Assembly (NCBI RefSeq): GCF_014205765.1
Contig: NZ_JACIIZ010000002.1
Span: 372,001-436,000, forward strand
DNA length: 64,000 bases
Source of the DNA: Nitrospirillum iridis
GTDB taxonomy: Bacteria; Pseudomonadota; Alphaproteobacteria; Azospirillales; Azospirillaceae
Direction: 5' to 3'
Below are positions 20,742 to 32,696 of this stretch, piece after piece. Every line of letters begins with the position of its first letter. The first letter of the stretch is position 1. The notes under the pieces are model-generated. The model ran no database searches and was not told the origin of the DNA. It saw only the letters and a list, made by a program, of their open reading frames with translations. The position numbers were made by a program, and so were the translations under genes.

Positions 20742-21872
20742 TCAAGTCCCCCCGGGCGCCGGTGCCACGGCGGCGGTCAGTGGCACCAGGGTGAAGCCCT
20801 TGGCGGCCAGCGTGGGCAGCCAGCGCTCCAGCGCCGTCAGGGTGACGTCGTGCGGGTGGCCGATGGCGACGGCGGTGCCGTGGTGGCGCGCCACCTCCTC
20901 CACCTTGGCCAGCATGGCCTGCACCGCCTTGGGGGACTGGTCGTCGTCCAGGAAGACATCGCGGCTGACCAGCGGCAGGTGGTAGCGGGCGGCCAGTTCC
21001 GGGCCCTTGGTGGCCGGGGTGGTCCGGCTGTCCAGGAACATCAGGCCGCGCCGCGACAGCTCCGCCAAGACGATGGCCAGCTTGCCCTCATCCGCGGTGA
21101 AGCGGCTGCCCATATGGTTGTTGATGCCGACATAGCCGTCGAAGGACGCCAGATCCGTCTCCAGCCGACGCCGCACCTCCTCATCACTGAGATCGGTGGT
21201 CAGGGCGCCGGGGCCGGGGTCGGCCTTGCCCACGGGCTCCATCGGCACATGCACGATCAGTTCGTGCCCTGCCACCCTGGCCGCACGGGTCTGTTCCGCC
21301 AGGTCGTGGGCGTAGGGCAGCCAGGCGGTGGTCACCGGCCCCGGCAGGGCGACGGCACGGGCGGAGCGTGGGCGGTCCAGCCCCAGATCGTCGATCACCA
21401 GCACGATGCGGGCGTGGGCCACCCCGGGGATGGGCGCGGGCACGGCGTTGCGCCGCCAGGCGGCGCCGGATTTGCCGCCCTCGGCCTTCGGCGGTTCCGT
21501 CCTCGGGGCCTGCGCCTGGGGCGGGGCGGCGGGCGGCAGGGCCCCCGCATATCGTTCAGGGGCATATCCTTCGGGGGCATGCTGTTCCGGAACCGGCGGG
21601 TCCCGGGGCACCGGCGGCGCGGGCGCCGTCCCCGGCAGGCGCGGGGCGTTGCCGGCGGGGGCGGTCGCCACCCCGGGCTTGACCGGGTGGCGGTGGCCCG
21701 CCACGTAGGCGCCCAGCAGCGCCACCAGGGCCGTCAGGCCGATGATGCCCGCCAGTTGCCCCCGGCTCAGCGTGATGCCGGCCCCTTTGCGCTTGCGCCG
21801 GGCCGGCGCGCGCCTGGGTCCCTTCTGTCCCGGCCGGCCCAGGGGCGGCGGCGGGGTGACGCGGCGAACCAT
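20742..21872 (-). CDS. Divergent polysaccharide deacetylase (YibQ type)
   Basis: A 376-residue envelope protein with a basic, Pro-rich cytoplasmic start, one membrane helix (LAGIIGLTALVALLGAYVAG), and a long Ala/Pro/Glu linker. A NodB-like deacetylase fold of the divergent YibQ group follows, starting IVLVIDDLGLDRPRSARAV. Typical segments are INNHMGSRFTADEG and FLDSRTT. The family is linked to cell-envelope polysaccharide processing, and the substrate is not established. The ATG at 21872 is the best start. An in-frame ATG 21 codons upstream exists, but neither has a strong ribosome site. Confidence 0.85.
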   Translation of the reverse strand: MVRRVTPPPPLGRPGQKGPRRAPARRKRKGAGITLSRGQLAGIIGLTALVALLGAYVAGHRHPVKPGVATAPAGNAPRLPGTAPAPPVPRDPPVPEQHAPEGYAPERYAGALPPAAPPQAQAPRTEPPKAEGGKSGAAWRRNAVPAPIPGVAHARIVLVIDDLGLDRPRSARAVALPGPVTTAWLPYAHDLAEQTRAARVAGHELIVHVPMEPVGKADPGPGALTTDLSDEEVRRRLETDLASFDGYVGINNHMGSRFTADEGKLAIVLAELSRRGLMFLDSRTTPATKGPELAARYHLPLVSRDVFLDDDQSPKAVQAMLAKVEEVARHHGTAVAIGHPHDVTLTALERWLPTLAAKGFTLVPLTAAVAPAPGGT

Positions 21873-22160
21873 CAGCGGGCCCGTCGGTTGGTGGAAACGG
21901 TCATGCCTATCCCTTCGCGGAAGCCCGGCGCGCATCGGCGGCCGGCCAACCCGTATTGCTGCCCACCAGTACTGCTACAGGGCGGGCACGGCTGACAATC
22001 TTCTAGGCGGCGTATGCCGGTGCGCATGGACGGCCCATCCTCATAGGCGGGCCCCCTATGCGCGGGAGCGCGCGCCCATTCCGGTTGCCCTGCCAGCGCC
22101 CCCGGGACTAGTGTAGGCCACCTTTGGCCACGTCCAATCCCCCCTGTCGGGTCCCAGATC

Positions 22161-22796
22161 ATGCTGCTGCTCATCGATAATTACGATAGCTTCACGTACA
22201 ATCTCGTCCATTACATCGGCGAGCTGGGCGCCGACGTGGCGGTTTGGCGTAACAACGCGCTGAGTGTGGATGATGCCCTGGCGCTGACGCCGGAGGCCAT
22301 CGTCCTCTCCCCCGGTCCCTGCGATCCCGACCGCGCCGGCATTTGCCTGCCGCTGATCGCCGCCGCCGCGGAAAAGCGCATTCCCCTGTTCGGCGTCTGC
22401 CTGGGCCACCAGGCCATCGGCCAGGCCTTCGGCGGCCGCGTCATCCGCGCCCCAGTGCCCATGCACGGCAAGGTCAGCCAGGTCACGCATGAAGGCCAGG
22501 GCGTCATGAAGGGGCTGCCCACGCCCTTCAACGCCACCCGCTACCACTCCCTGATCGTCGAGCGGGAGACCCTGCCGGCGGAACTGGAGTCGGTCGCCTG
22601 GATCGCCGGCGGCCCCCAGGGGAATGTTGATGACGGGATGATCATGGCGCTGCGCCATCGCACCCTGCCCATCCATGGGGTGCAGTTCCATCCCGAAAGC
22701 ATCGCGTCCGACCACGGCCATCAGATCCTGGCGAACTTCCTGGATCTGGCCGGCGTGGCGCGCAAGGCCGTCAAGAAGACCGGCCTGGCGGCATGA
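22161..22796 (+). CDS. trpG: Anthranilate synthase component II (glutamine amidotransferase)
   Basis: Supplies ammonia from glutamine to TrpE (211 aa). The start [20 protein letters not shown] is characteristic. The nucleophile cysteine is in [17 protein letters not shown] and the His-Glu pair in [14 protein letters not shown]. Such a protein can also serve p-aminobenzoate synthesis as PabA. Its stop overlaps the trpD start by 4 bases (ATGA), which ties it to the trp unit. The 288 bases upstream hold no gene and presumably carry the promoter. Confidence 0.97.
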   Translation: MLLLIDNYDSFTYNLVHYIGELGADVAVWRNNALSVDDALALTPEAIVLSPGPCDPDRAGICLPLIAAAAEKRIPLFGVCLGHQAIGQAFGGRVIRAPVPMHGKVSQVTHEGQGVMKGLPTPFNATRYHSLIVERETLPAELESVAWIAGGPQGNVDDGMIMALRHRTLPIHGVQFHPESIASDHGHQILANFLDLAGVARKAVKKTGLAA

Positions 22797-23881
22797 GCGG
22801 TGACATCGGCGACATGAAGGCGCTGCTCGGCCGGGTGGCCGAGGGCAAGCGCCTGTCGGAGGATCAGGCCCTGGCCGCCTTCGACATCCTCATGTCCGGC
22901 AACGCGACCCCCTCACAGATGGGGGCCTTCCTCATGGCGCTGCGCGTGCGCGGCGAAACGGTGGATGAAATCACCGGCGCGGTGCGCGCCCTCCGTGGGC
23001 GCGCGGCGCGCATCGACTGCCCCCCGGGCACCATCGACACCTGCGGCACCGGCGGCGACGCCAGCGGCACCTACAACATCTCCACCGCCGTGGCCTTCGT
23101 GCTGGCCGCCTGCGGCGTGCCGGTGGCCAAGCACGGCAATCGCGCGCTCTCCTCCAAGTCTGGCGCCGCCGACGTGCTGGGCCAGTTGGGCGTGAACGTG
23201 GAGGCGGATCTGGAGGCGGTGCGTGACGCCCTGTGGCAGGACGGCATCACCTTCCTGATGGCCACCCGCCATCACGGCGCCATGCGCAACGTGGGCCCGA
23301 CGCGGGTGGAACTGGGCACCCGCACCATCTTCAACCTGACCGGGCCCCTGTCCAACCCGGCCGGCGCCAAGCGCCAGTTGATGGGTGTGTTCGCCGAACG
23401 CTGGGTGGAACCCCTGGCCCAGGTGCTGAACCGCCTGGGCACCGAGGTCGCCTGGGTGGTGAACGGCGAGGACGGGCTGGATGAGATCACCACCACCGGC
23501 GCCACCAGCGTGGCGGAACTGCGCCACGGCGTCCTGCGCCGCTTCACCGTCACGCCGGAAGACGCCGGCCTGCCCCGCGCTCGCGCCGCCGACATCCGGG
23601 GCGGCGACGCGGCGGAGAACGCGCGGGCGTTGCGCGCCCTGCTGGCGGGCCAGAAGGGCGCCTATCGTGACATTGTTCTGATCAATGCCGCCGCCGCCTT
23701 GATCGTCGCGGACAAGGCCGCCACCTTGCCCGAAGGCGTGGCCCAGGCCGCCCAGGCGCTGGATGACGGCCGCGCCGCCGCCAAGCTGGCGGCCCTGGTC
23801 CGCCACTGCCCCCTGCCGCCGGCGGCGGCGGAGGAAGCCCCTGCCGCGATGACGGCGAAGATTGAAGGAGCCCGCGCATGA
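22793..23881 (+). CDS. trpD: Anthranilate phosphoribosyltransferase
   Basis: Transfers phosphoribosyl to anthranilate, the second step of tryptophan synthesis (362 aa). The diphosphate-binding [17 protein letters not shown] and the anthranilate-site segments [17 protein letters not shown] and [20 protein letters not shown] are present. It overlaps trpG and trpC by 4 bases each, giving tight translational coupling. Confidence 0.97.
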   Translation: MSGDIGDMKALLGRVAEGKRLSEDQALAAFDILMSGNATPSQMGAFLMALRVRGETVDEITGAVRALRGRAARIDCPPGTIDTCGTGGDASGTYNISTAVAFVLAACGVPVAKHGNRALSSKSGAADVLGQLGVNVEADLEAVRDALWQDGITFLMATRHHGAMRNVGPTRVELGTRTIFNLTGPLSNPAGAKRQLMGVFAERWVEPLAQVLNRLGTEVAWVVNGEDGLDEITTTGATSVAELRHGVLRRFTVTPEDAGLPRARAADIRGGDAAENARALRALLAGQKGAYRDIVLINAAAALIVADKAATLPEGVAQAAQALDDGRAAAKLAALVRHCPLPPAAAEEAPAAMTAKIEGARA

Positions 23882-24711
23882 GCGACGCCGCCCCCCCCCC
23901 TCCTGGCGACGTCCTGGCCCGGATTTGCGCCGACAAGCGCGAGCACGTCGCCGCCCGCAAAGCCGCCCGCCCCCTGGGCGAGGTGGAGCGGGCCGCCCGC
24001 GACGCCAGCCCCGTCCGGGGTTTCGCCCGCGCCTTGCAGGCCAAGGTGGATGCCGGCCTGTACGCCCTGATCGCGGAGATCAAGAAGGCCAGCCCCAGCA
24101 AGGGCCTGATCCGGGAGGATTTCGATCCGCCGGCCCTGGCCCGCGCCTATCAGCAGGGCGGGGCCGCCTGCCTGTCGGTCCTAACCGACGCGCCCTATTT
24201 CCAGGGGGCGGATGAGTACCTGGTGGCGGCCCGCGCCGCCTGCGACCTGCCGGTGCTGCGCAAGGACTTCATGCTGGACACCTATCAGGTGGCCGAGGCC
24301 CGCGCCCTGGGCGCCGACTGCATCCTGCTCATCATGGCGGCGCTGGACGACGCCCAGGCGTTGGAGCTGTATGACGCCGCCACCGGCTGGGGCATGGATG
24401 TGCTGGTCGAGGTGCACGACAGCGCGGAGATGCGCCGGGCGCTGGAACTGCCAGGCGGCCTGCTGGGCGTGAACAACCGCAACCTCAAGACCCTGGCGAT
24501 CGACCTCGCCACCACGGAGATGCTGGCCGGCATGGTGCCGCCGGGCCGGCACCTGGTGGCGGAAAGCGGCCTCTACAGCCCGCAGGATCTGCTGCGCATG
24601 GAGATCGTCGGCGCCCGCCGCTTCCTGGTGGGTGAATCACTGATGCGGCAAGCGGACGTCGCGGCCGCCACCCGCGCCCTGCTGGGCCTGGACACGGCTG
24701 TCGAGGCCTGA
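23878..24711 (+). CDS. trpC: Indole-3-glycerol phosphate synthase
   Basis: Closes the indole ring from carboxyphenylamino-deoxyribulose phosphate (277 aa). The catalytic lysine region is [12 protein letters not shown]. Further barrel motifs are [23 protein letters not shown] and [14 protein letters not shown]. This is a stand-alone TrpC without a fused TrpF. The gene is followed by moaC after 5 bases, an alphaproteobacterial order. Confidence 0.97.
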   Translation: MSDAAPPPPGDVLARICADKREHVAARKAARPLGEVERAARDASPVRGFARALQAKVDAGLYALIAEIKKASPSKGLIREDFDPPALARAYQQGGAACLSVLTDAPYFQGADEYLVAARAACDLPVLRKDFMLDTYQVAEARALGADCILLIMAALDDAQALELYDAATGWGMDVLVEVHDSAEMRRALELPGGLLGVNNRNLKTLAIDLATTEMLAGMVPPGRHLVAESGLYSPQDLLRMEIVGARRFLVGESLMRQADVAAATRALLGLDTAVEA

Positions 24712-24716
24712 CCGAC

Positions 24717-25211
24717 ATGGCGGAAGAGACCGGCGGTTTCACCCATTTCGACGCCGCCGGCCAGGCGGTGATGGTCGACGTCTCCGACAAGGCCGAAACG
24801 GAACGCCAGGCCACCGCCCGCGGTCGGGTGATCATGAAGGCGGAAACCCTGGCGCTGATCCAAGCCGGCCAGATGGGCAAGGGTGACGTGCTGGGCGTGG
24901 CGCGCCTGGCGGGCATCATGGCGGCCAAGCGCACGCCGGACCTGATCCCGCTGTGCCATCCGCTGGCCCTGACCAAGGTGACGGTGGACCTGACCTGCCT
25001 GCCCGAGGAATGCGCCGTGGAGATCGAGGCCACGGCCAAGCTGAAGGGCCGCACCGGCGTGGAGATGGAGGCGCTGACCGCCGTCAGCGTCGCCGCCTTG
25101 ACCCTTTATGACATGTGCAAGGCGGTGGACAAGGGCATGGTCATCGCCGGTATCCGCCTGATCGCCAAGGATGGCGGCAAGAGCGGCCCCTATCGCGCGG
25201 AAACTCCCTGA
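24717..25211 (+). CDS. moaC: Cyclic pyranopterin monophosphate synthase
   Basis: Second enzyme of molybdenum cofactor synthesis (164 aa). It has the family start [18 protein letters not shown], the central [13 protein letters not shown] and the end segment [20 protein letters not shown], where the catalytic lysine region follows (KAVDKGM). It sits between trpC and moeA in one rightward unit. The cofactor genes here are moaC and moeA only, so the rest of the pathway lies elsewhere. Confidence 0.97.
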   Translation: MAEETGGFTHFDAAGQAVMVDVSDKAETERQATARGRVIMKAETLALIQAGQMGKGDVLGVARLAGIMAAKRTPDLIPLCHPLALTKVTVDLTCLPEECAVEIEATAKLKGRTGVEMEALTAVSVAALTLYDMCKAVDKGMVIAGIRLIAKDGGKSGPYRAETP

Positions 25212-25224
25212 CCATAGGTCACGC

Positions 25225-26424
25225 ATGATCCCTGTTGACGAAGCGCTCGCCCGCATCCTGGCCCACTTCCAGCCCTTGGGCGGCGAGATGGTGGGGGTGG
25301 GTGACGCGCTGGACCGGGTGCTGGCCGGCGACGTGGTGGCACGGGTGACCCAGCCGCCGGCCGCCGTCTCCGCCATGGACGGCTGGGCGGTGCGGGGGGG
25401 CGACATCGCGACGCTGCCGACCACGCTGGCCCGCATCGGCGAGGCGCCGGCCGGCCGGCCCTACGTCGGCGGCGTGGGGCCCGGCCAAGCCGTGCGCCTG
25501 TTCACCGGCAGCGTCATCCCCGACGGCGCCGACACCGTGGTGCTGCAGGAGGATTGCGACGATCTGGGAACCACCGTCCGGGTGCGCGAGGGCACGCCGG
25601 GCCGCTGGGTCCGCGCCGCCGGGCTGGACTTCACCAGCGGATCGGTGGGCCTGAAGGCCGGCCGCCGGTTGACGGTGCGCGACCTGGCCCTGGCGGCGGC
25701 CATGAACCATCCCTTCCTCACGGTGCATCGCCGTCCCCGCGTCGCCATCCTGGCCACAGGCGACGAGGTGGTGATGCCGGGGGAACCGCTGGGCCCCGGC
25801 CAGATCGTCAGCAGCAATGGCCTGGCGCTGGCCGCCCTGGTGCAGCGATATGGCGGCATACCGGTGAACCTGGGCATCGCCCCCGATGACGCCGACACCC
25901 TGGCCACCCTGGCGCGGGGTGCCGCCGGCTGCGACCTGCTGGTCACCACCGGCGGCGCGTCGGTCGGGGACCATGACCTGGTGCGCGGCACGCTGGCGGC
26001 CCAGGGCCTGGATCTCGATTTCTGGAAAATCGCCATGCGGCCGGGCAAGCCGCTGATGTTCGGCCGCATGGGCGCAACGCCGCTGCTGGGCCTGCCGGGC
26101 AATCCCGTCTCCAGCCTGGTGTGCGCCACCCTGTTCCTGGTGCCGGCCTTGCGCCGCCTGCAAGGTCTGGAGCCCGCGTCCGTGCCGCTGGCGCGGGCCG
26201 TCCTGGCGGCCCCCCTGCCCGCCAACGACCGGCGGCAGGACTATCTGCGGGCCGCGCTTACGCCCAGCGAGGGGCCTTTGCCCCTGGCCACCCCCTTCGC
26301 CCACCAGGACAGCGCGATGCTGAGTCGCCTGGCGGCGGCGGATTGCCTGATCGTCCGCGTCCCTCATGCCCCCCCGGCCCAGGCCGGCGTGATGGTGGAC
26401 ATCGTCCCGCTGGACGAGATTTAG
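25225..26424 (+). CDS. moeA: Molybdopterin molybdenumtransferase
   Basis: Inserts molybdate into adenylated molybdopterin (399 aa). The N-terminal domain shows VSAMDGWAVRGGD. The MogA-like domain has LATGDEVVMPG, SSNGLALAALV and TTGGASVGDHDLVRG. The C-terminal region has MRPGKPLMFGR and GLPGNPVSS. The ATG at 25225 starts at MIPVDEALARIL, 13 bases after moaC. An earlier in-frame start would lie inside moaC. Confidence 0.96.
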   Translation: MIPVDEALARILAHFQPLGGEMVGVGDALDRVLAGDVVARVTQPPAAVSAMDGWAVRGGDIATLPTTLARIGEAPAGRPYVGGVGPGQAVRLFTGSVIPDGADTVVLQEDCDDLGTTVRVREGTPGRWVRAAGLDFTSGSVGLKAGRRLTVRDLALAAAMNHPFLTVHRRPRVAILATGDEVVMPGEPLGPGQIVSSNGLALAALVQRYGGIPVNLGIAPDDADTLATLARGAAGCDLLVTTGGASVGDHDLVRGTLAAQGLDLDFWKIAMRPGKPLMFGRMGATPLLGLPGNPVSSLVCATLFLVPALRRLQGLEPASVPLARAVLAAPLPANDRRQDYLRAALTPSEGPLPLATPFAHQDSAMLSRLAAADCLIVRVPHAPPAQAGVMVDIVPLDEI

Positions 26425-26485
26425 GGCCGTCGGTCCTCCATCGCCCAAAATTTGTCACTCTGATATGGTTTTTCATCGCTAACGC

Positions 26486-26540
26486 TTGACGCCAGCCGTG
26501 AACCAAAATAGAACATGACCAGTACGTTTCGGGTTTGTTC
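26486..26540 (+). promoter_or_regulatory. lexA promoter with SOS operator
   Basis: GAAC-N7-GAAC at 26500-26514 is the exact reverse complement of the alphaproteobacterial LexA site GTTC-N7-GTTC. A second, one-mismatch copy (GTTT-N7-GTTC) is at 26526-26540. A TTGACG at 26486-26491 followed 17 bases later by TAGAAC is a plausible -35/-10 pair, placing the first operator over the -10 box. The sites lie 36-76 bases before the lexA ATG, fitting autoregulation. Confidence 0.8.
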
Positions 26541-26575
26541 CATATATAGCGGCTCGACTTGGCGAAGGGGACGAT

Positions 26576-27292
26576 ATGCTGACGCGTAAGCAACAGGAGC
26601 TTCTGCTGTACATCCACCAGCACCTGGGCGAAGGCGGCGTGTCCCCCTCATTCGATGAGATGAAGGACGCGCTGGGCCTCAAGTCCAAGTCTGGCATCCA
26701 CCGCCTGATCACCGGGCTGGAGGAGCGGGGCTTCATCCGCCGCCTGCCCCACCGCGCCCGCGCGCTGGAGGTGCTGCGGCTGCCGGAGACGACGCCCGCG
26801 CCCAAGAAGGTCGCCGCGGCGGCTGACGTGGAACCCCGCTTCAAGCCCAATGTCATCAAGGCGGACTTCCAGGCTGGCTTGCCTGGTCGCGACGTCGGCG
26901 ATGCCGTCGGCTCCGTCAGCTTGCCGCTCTATGGCCGCATCGCCGCCGGCTTGCCCATCGAGGCGCTGCGCGACAGCGGCACCTCCATCGACATCCCGGT
27001 CTCCATGCTCGGCATCGGCGAGCACTATGCCCTGGAAGTGGCGGGCGACAGCATGGTCGAGGCCGGCATCCATGACGGCGACACGGTCATCATCCAGCGC
27101 TGCGAAACGGCGGAGAACGGCGCCATCGTCGTGGCCCTGGTGGACGCCGCCGAGGTGACGCTGAAGCGCCTGCGCCGCAAGAACAACTCCATCGCGCTGG
27201 AGCCCGCCAACCCCTCCTACGAGACGCGGGTGTTCGGCGCCGACCGGGTACGGGTGCAAGGTCGCCTGGTGGGACTGTTCCGCCGCTATTGA
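26576..27292 (+). CDS. lexA: SOS repressor LexA
   Basis: Represses DNA-damage genes and cleaves itself when RecA is activated (238 aa). The N-terminal winged helix begins [20 protein letters not shown], with the recognition region [19 protein letters not shown]. The self-cleavage site Ala-Gly is in [11 protein letters not shown]. The S24 catalytic serine is in [15 protein letters not shown] and the lysine in [12 protein letters not shown]. Ends 26 bases before a strong bidirectional hairpin. Confidence 0.98.
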   Translation: MLTRKQQELLLYIHQHLGEGGVSPSFDEMKDALGLKSKSGIHRLITGLEERGFIRRLPHRARALEVLRLPETTPAPKKVAAAADVEPRFKPNVIKADFQAGLPGRDVGDAVGSVSLPLYGRIAAGLPIEALRDSGTSIDIPVSMLGIGEHYALEVAGDSMVEAGIHDGDTVIIQRCETAENGAIVVALVDAAEVTLKRLRRKNNSIALEPANPSYETRVFGADRVRVQGRLVGLFRRY

Positions 27293-27317
27293 TCGCCCCC
27301 TGACCACAGATACAAGC

Positions 27318-27355
27318 CAAACGGCCCTGGTGACCTCAGTCCCAGGGCCGTTTGC
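27318..27355. terminator. Bidirectional terminator lexA / comEC
   Basis: A perfect 12-bp stem (27319-27330 with 27342-27353), starting AAACGGCCCTGG and ending with its complement, gives TTT-rich ends on both strands. It serves convergent genes, and its loop contains the last codon and stop of the comEC gene. Confidence 0.88.
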
Positions 27356-29468
27356 TTTGCGGGTCGTGCACGGTTTCGATGCGGACGCCGCCTCGTTCGA
27401 AATACAGGGCATGGGCGCCACGGGCGGCCAGCACGTCGGGGCCGATGACGCGCGGCGCGTCACACCCCGCTGTCGGCACGCGCGAGATCACCAGGTCCGC
27501 GTTGTCACAATCCTCCGCCAGGGCATCACGGGTCCAGGCGATGGCGACCAGGCGGCCGTCCGGCTGGGCCGGATCCTGCCGGTTGGGGTGGTACAGGTCG
27601 GGATGGTAGAGGCAGCCCAGGCTGTCGCACCGCAGGCTGCCATCGTCGGTGCCCACGGTGGGCCAAGCGGGCGGGCGCCCATCGCCACCGTCCCGCTTGC
27701 CCCAGGTCTCGACCTCGAAACCACCGCCCCGGGAGGAGGAGAGCCAGAGCTTGCCACCCCCGTCGCGCACCGCCACCATGGTGCCGCCGCCCGAGACCAC
27801 CATGTCCGGCCGGGGCGTCAGCGGCGCCAGCAGGCAGCCCAGCGCGATGGGTGTCAGGCCCAGCAGGCGCCAGCGCCGCCGCCACAGCGCCAGCCATAGG
27901 CCGCCCAGGACCAACAGGGCGAAAGCCGCGTCGGACAAGGCGGCGCTGTGCAGGGCCGCGCCCGGCAGGGCGGCGGTGACGCGCGCCGTCCACAGGATGC
28001 CCTGGCAACCCCAGCCAATCATGTCGATGATCCAGCCCTCCAGATGGAAGGGCATGGCGACATAGGCCAACAGGCACAGCGGCATGATCCACAGCTCGGT
28101 GATGGGGATGCCGATCAGGTTGGCGAGCACGCCGTAATTGGCCACCTGTTGGAAGTGGTAGAGGCAGAAGGGCATGGTGGCGATGGTCGCCACCACCGAC
28201 GTCAGGCACAGCCCGCCGACGAACAGCAGGGCCCGCCGGCCCCAGCCGCCGCCCTCGCGCCAGCGGCTCAAGGGCGCGCGCAACACCTCATAGGTGCTGA
28301 TCAGTGCGAGGACGGCGCCGAAGCTCATCTGGAAGCTGGGCCCCGGCAGCTGTTCCGGCTGATACAGCAAGCAGAGGATGCCGGCCACGGCGATGGCCCG
28401 GGGGCTCAGGACCGAGCGGTCGGCCAGGATGGCGACCATGGCCAGCGCCGTCATGAGGACGGAGCGCAAGGTGGGCACCTGCGCGCCCACCAGCATCATG
28501 TACGCCAGCGTCGCCAGGATGGCGAAAGCCGCCGCGATCTTCTTGATGGGGTACCGCAGGGCGCCCCCTTCCCACAGCGCCAGGGCCGCCCGGGCCAGGA
28601 AATAGAACAGCGCCGCCACCAGGCTGATGTGCAGGCCGGAGATGGACAGGATGTGCTGCAGGCCGGAGACGCGCATGGCCTGCAAATCGTCGGGCGGAAT
28701 ACCCGTCTGCTCGCCGTTCAGCAGGGCGATGGCGATCATGGCCGGCGCCCCGCTCAGACGGGCGGCCACGCGCTGGGCGATCAGTTCGCGCAAGGCGACC
28801 ACCCGGTCATTCACCCAGCCGGCCAGGCCCACCGGCGCCGGCGCCACCACCTCCGGCGTCTTGAAGGCGAAGCCCACGGCGCCGATACCCTGATAGAAGG
28901 CGGAGCGGCGGAAGTCATAGGCGCCTGGCTCCGGACTGTCGGGTGGCGGGCGCAAGGCCGCCAGGATACGCACCCGCGTGCCCGCCGGCGGGGCGGCGTC
29001 GGTGGGGCGCAGGCGGATGCGTACGGCAGGCGGCGTCACCTCCGGCGCCAGGCGGGGGATGCGCGGATCGGCCAAGGTGACGCGTACGCCCTTGTCCAGC
29101 CGCTCCACATTGGCGACGCGGCCTTCCACCGGCACGGGGCCCAGGGGACGTTGCAGGATGGGGGTCATCAGCCAGGTGGTGCGGGCCTGCACCACCGTGA
29201 AGCCCAGGCCCAACGCCAGCAGGGCGCCCAGCGCCAGGCGCGCGACCAGACGATCCCCCGCCAGGAGCCAGAGCCCGAACACGCCCAGGGTGAAGATCAG
29301 GCCGGCCCAGGGCGGCGGTTCCCCCGGCAGGCCGAAATACAGGGCGATACCGCATCCCAGGAAGACCGGTACCCAAAGGACCCAACGCTCCCGCTCTTCC
29401 GCCAGATTGACATACGCTGATGTCACAATGCTGGCTAACGCGGCGAGCACACGATGTGTGATCCGCAT
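27336..29468 (-). CDS. ComEC/Rec2-family membrane protein
   Basis: A polytopic inner-membrane protein of the DNA-uptake channel family (about 710 aa). A DUF4131-type N-terminal part is followed by the Competence domain with the signature LSISGLHISLVAALFYFLAR. The C-terminal soluble part reads MVVSGGGTMVAVRDGGGKLW. It appears to lack the HxHxDH metal motif of the full beta-lactamase-like domain, as is common in alphaproteobacteria. I use the ATG at 29468 (MRITHRVLAAL). The open frame extends 48 codons further without family resemblance. Real uptake function is unproven. Its place between lexA and gltX is conserved in relatives. Confidence 0.88.
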   Translation of the reverse strand: MRITHRVLAALASIVTSAYVNLAEERERWVLWVPVFLGCGIALYFGLPGEPPPWAGLIFTLGVFGLWLLAGDRLVARLALGALLALGLGFTVVQARTTWLMTPILQRPLGPVPVEGRVANVERLDKGVRVTLADPRIPRLAPEVTPPAVRIRLRPTDAAPPAGTRVRILAALRPPPDSPEPGAYDFRRSAFYQGIGAVGFAFKTPEVVAPAPVGLAGWVNDRVVALRELIAQRVAARLSGAPAMIAIALLNGEQTGIPPDDLQAMRVSGLQHILSISGLHISLVAALFYFLARAALALWEGGALRYPIKKIAAAFAILATLAYMMLVGAQVPTLRSVLMTALAMVAILADRSVLSPRAIAVAGILCLLYQPEQLPGPSFQMSFGAVLALISTYEVLRAPLSRWREGGGWGRRALLFVGGLCLTSVVATIATMPFCLYHFQQVANYGVLANLIGIPITELWIMPLCLLAYVAMPFHLEGWIIDMIGWGCQGILWTARVTAALPGAALHSAALSDAAFALLVLGGLWLALWRRRWRLLGLTPIALGCLLAPLTPRPDMVVSGGGTMVAVRDGGGKLWLSSSRGGGFEVETWGKRDGGDGRPPAWPTVGTDDGSLRCDSLGCLYHPDLYHPNRQDPAQPDGRLVAIAWTRDALAEDCDNADLVISRVPTAGCDAPRVIGPDVLAARGAHALYFERGGVRIETVHDPQSKRPWD

Positions 29469-29833
29469 CACATCTGAAGCGGGCGGCCCGGGGCCAAATT
29501 CGCTCCGCCCAGTAGCTAAATAGGATGCCGCCTCCCAGCCCTCTCCCTGGCCCCCCAGCGTAAAATCCGGGGAACTGCCAGACTGTCCAGCGGGGTCCGC
29601 CTCAGGGTGCATCTTCGTTCCGGGTGTGCTATCTCAGCGGCTTCCGCATCCTGGTGATGCGCCCCTGGCGGTTCCCCTGCCGCCGGACCAGATCACCAGC
29701 TATCTCGATATTCGCGTCGCGTCGTCAACCTTTGGATGACGTCCTCTCGGGCAAACATGCCGAAAGAGGGGGTGAACATCCGTATGGCTCAGGACGAAGC
29801 GCCGCCGCCCGCATGCCGGAGAGTGCGTTTCCC
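29469..29833. other. Divergent region comEC / gltX
   Basis: These 365 bases separate two divergent genes. Both open frames extend into it, but without recognisable protein sequence. I see no strong hairpin, tRNA or operator. The promoters of both genes must be here. Confidence 0.45.
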
Positions 29834-31240
29834 ATGAGTGTCGTCACCCGTTTCGCCCCGTCCCCCACCGGCTATCTGCACATTGGCGGCGCCCGTACCG
29901 CCCTGTTCAACTGGCTGTACGCGCGCCACCATGGCGGCACCTTCCTGCTGCGCATCGAGGACACCGACCGGGCGCGTTCCACCCAAGCCGCGGTCGACGC
30001 CATCATCGATGGCCTCAGCTGGCTGGGCCTCACCTGGGACGGCGACGCCGTCAGCCAGTTCGAGCGCCGGGAGCGCCATGCCGAGGTGGCCCACGCCATG
30101 CTGGCAGAGGGCAAGGCCTATCGCTGCTACTGCTCCCCGGCAGAGCTGGAGACCATGCGCGAGGAGCAGAAGGCCGCCGGCCTGCCCATGCGCTACGACG
30201 GCCGCTGGCGCGACCGCGACGCGTCGGAGGCGCCCGCTGGCGTCGCCCCCGTCATCCGCCTCAAGGCCCCGCGTGAGGGCGAGACGGTGCTGCAGGACAA
30301 GGTCCAGGGCGAGGTTCGGGTGCAGAACAGCCAGCTGGACGACATGGTGCTGCTGCGCGCCGATGGGACGCCGACATACATGCTGTCGGTGGTGGTGGAC
30401 GACCAGGACATGGGCGTCACCCAGGTCATCCGCGGCGACGACCACCTGACCAACACCTTCCGCCAGTTGCAGATCTATCAGGCCATGGGGTGGACGCCGC
30501 CGGACTTCGCCCACATTCCCCTGATCCACGGGCCCGACGGCGCCAAGCTGAGCAAGCGCCACGGCGCCCTGGGCGCTGAGGCCTATCGCGACCTTGGCTA
30601 CCTGCCGGAGGCGCTGCGCAACTACCTGCTGCGTCTGGGCTGGGGCCATGGCGATGATGAGATCATCAGCACCGAGGATGCGATCGCCTGGTTCAACCTG
30701 GAAGGCATCGGCCGCTCACCGTCGCGCATGGATTACGCCAAGCTGGACAATCTCAACGGCCACTACATCCGCCTGGCGGACGACGACCGGCTGGTGGGCC
30801 TGATCAGCCCGCGATTGGTCACGGCCCTGGGACGTGACCTGGGCGACGCCGAGCGCGACGTGCTGCGCCGCGCCATGCCGGGCCTGAAGCAGCGCGCCAA
30901 GACCTTGGTGGAACTTGCCGCTGGCGCCCAGTTTTATGTCACCGCCCGGCCCCTTCCGCTGGATGAGAAGGCCACCCAGCTCCTGTCGGCCGACGCCCGC
31001 GCCCAATTGGCGGTGATCGCCGGCCGCCTTAAGAACGCGCCGGACTGGACCGCGGCGACCCTGGAAGGGATCGTCCGCGCCTACGCCGAAGAAGCGGGCC
31101 TGAAGCTGGGCAAGGTGGCCCAGCCGCTGCGCGCCGCCCTCTCCGGCTCCACCGTCTCGCCGCCGATTTTCGAGGTGGCGGAAGTGTTGGGCCGGGATGA
31201 GACCCTGGCCCGTATCGGCGATGTCGCAGGGGGTGTCTGA
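29834..31240 (+). CDS. gltX: Glutamate-tRNA ligase
   Basis: Charges tRNA-Glu, and possibly tRNA-Gln for later transamidation (468 aa). The HIGH motif is in [19 protein letters not shown] and the KMSKS counterpart is [10 protein letters not shown]. The ATG at 29834, with GGAGAG 10 bases upstream, gives the standard start [13 protein letters not shown]. An ATG 21 bases earlier has no ribosome site. Confidence 0.96.
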   Translation: MSVVTRFAPSPTGYLHIGGARTALFNWLYARHHGGTFLLRIEDTDRARSTQAAVDAIIDGLSWLGLTWDGDAVSQFERRERHAEVAHAMLAEGKAYRCYCSPAELETMREEQKAAGLPMRYDGRWRDRDASEAPAGVAPVIRLKAPREGETVLQDKVQGEVRVQNSQLDDMVLLRADGTPTYMLSVVVDDQDMGVTQVIRGDDHLTNTFRQLQIYQAMGWTPPDFAHIPLIHGPDGAKLSKRHGALGAEAYRDLGYLPEALRNYLLRLGWGHGDDEIISTEDAIAWFNLEGIGRSPSRMDYAKLDNLNGHYIRLADDDRLVGLISPRLVTALGRDLGDAERDVLRRAMPGLKQRAKTLVELAAGAQFYVTARPLPLDEKATQLLSADARAQLAVIAGRLKNAPDWTAATLEGIVRAYAEEAGLKLGKVAQPLRAALSGSTVSPPIFEVAEVLGRDETLARIGDVAGGV

Positions 31241-31351
31241 GCCCCCTGGCCATCATTGCCTTCGGCGGTGCGGAACACTACACTCCGCACCGCGTCATAA
31301 GACCAATAAGGGGCAGAGGGCCCCACCTCGTATAAACAAGGACGTGCCGAA

Positions 31352-32671
<1,320 letters not shown>

Positions 32672-32696
32672 GCCCCCGGAAAAGGCGGACAGGACG

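Noticed and set aside
27336-29612. Upstream 48-codon extension of the comEC gene to 29612
   Set aside because: The added residues are low-complexity Gly/Pro/Ser without family resemblance, and the ATG at 29468 leads directly into the expected N-terminal sequence.
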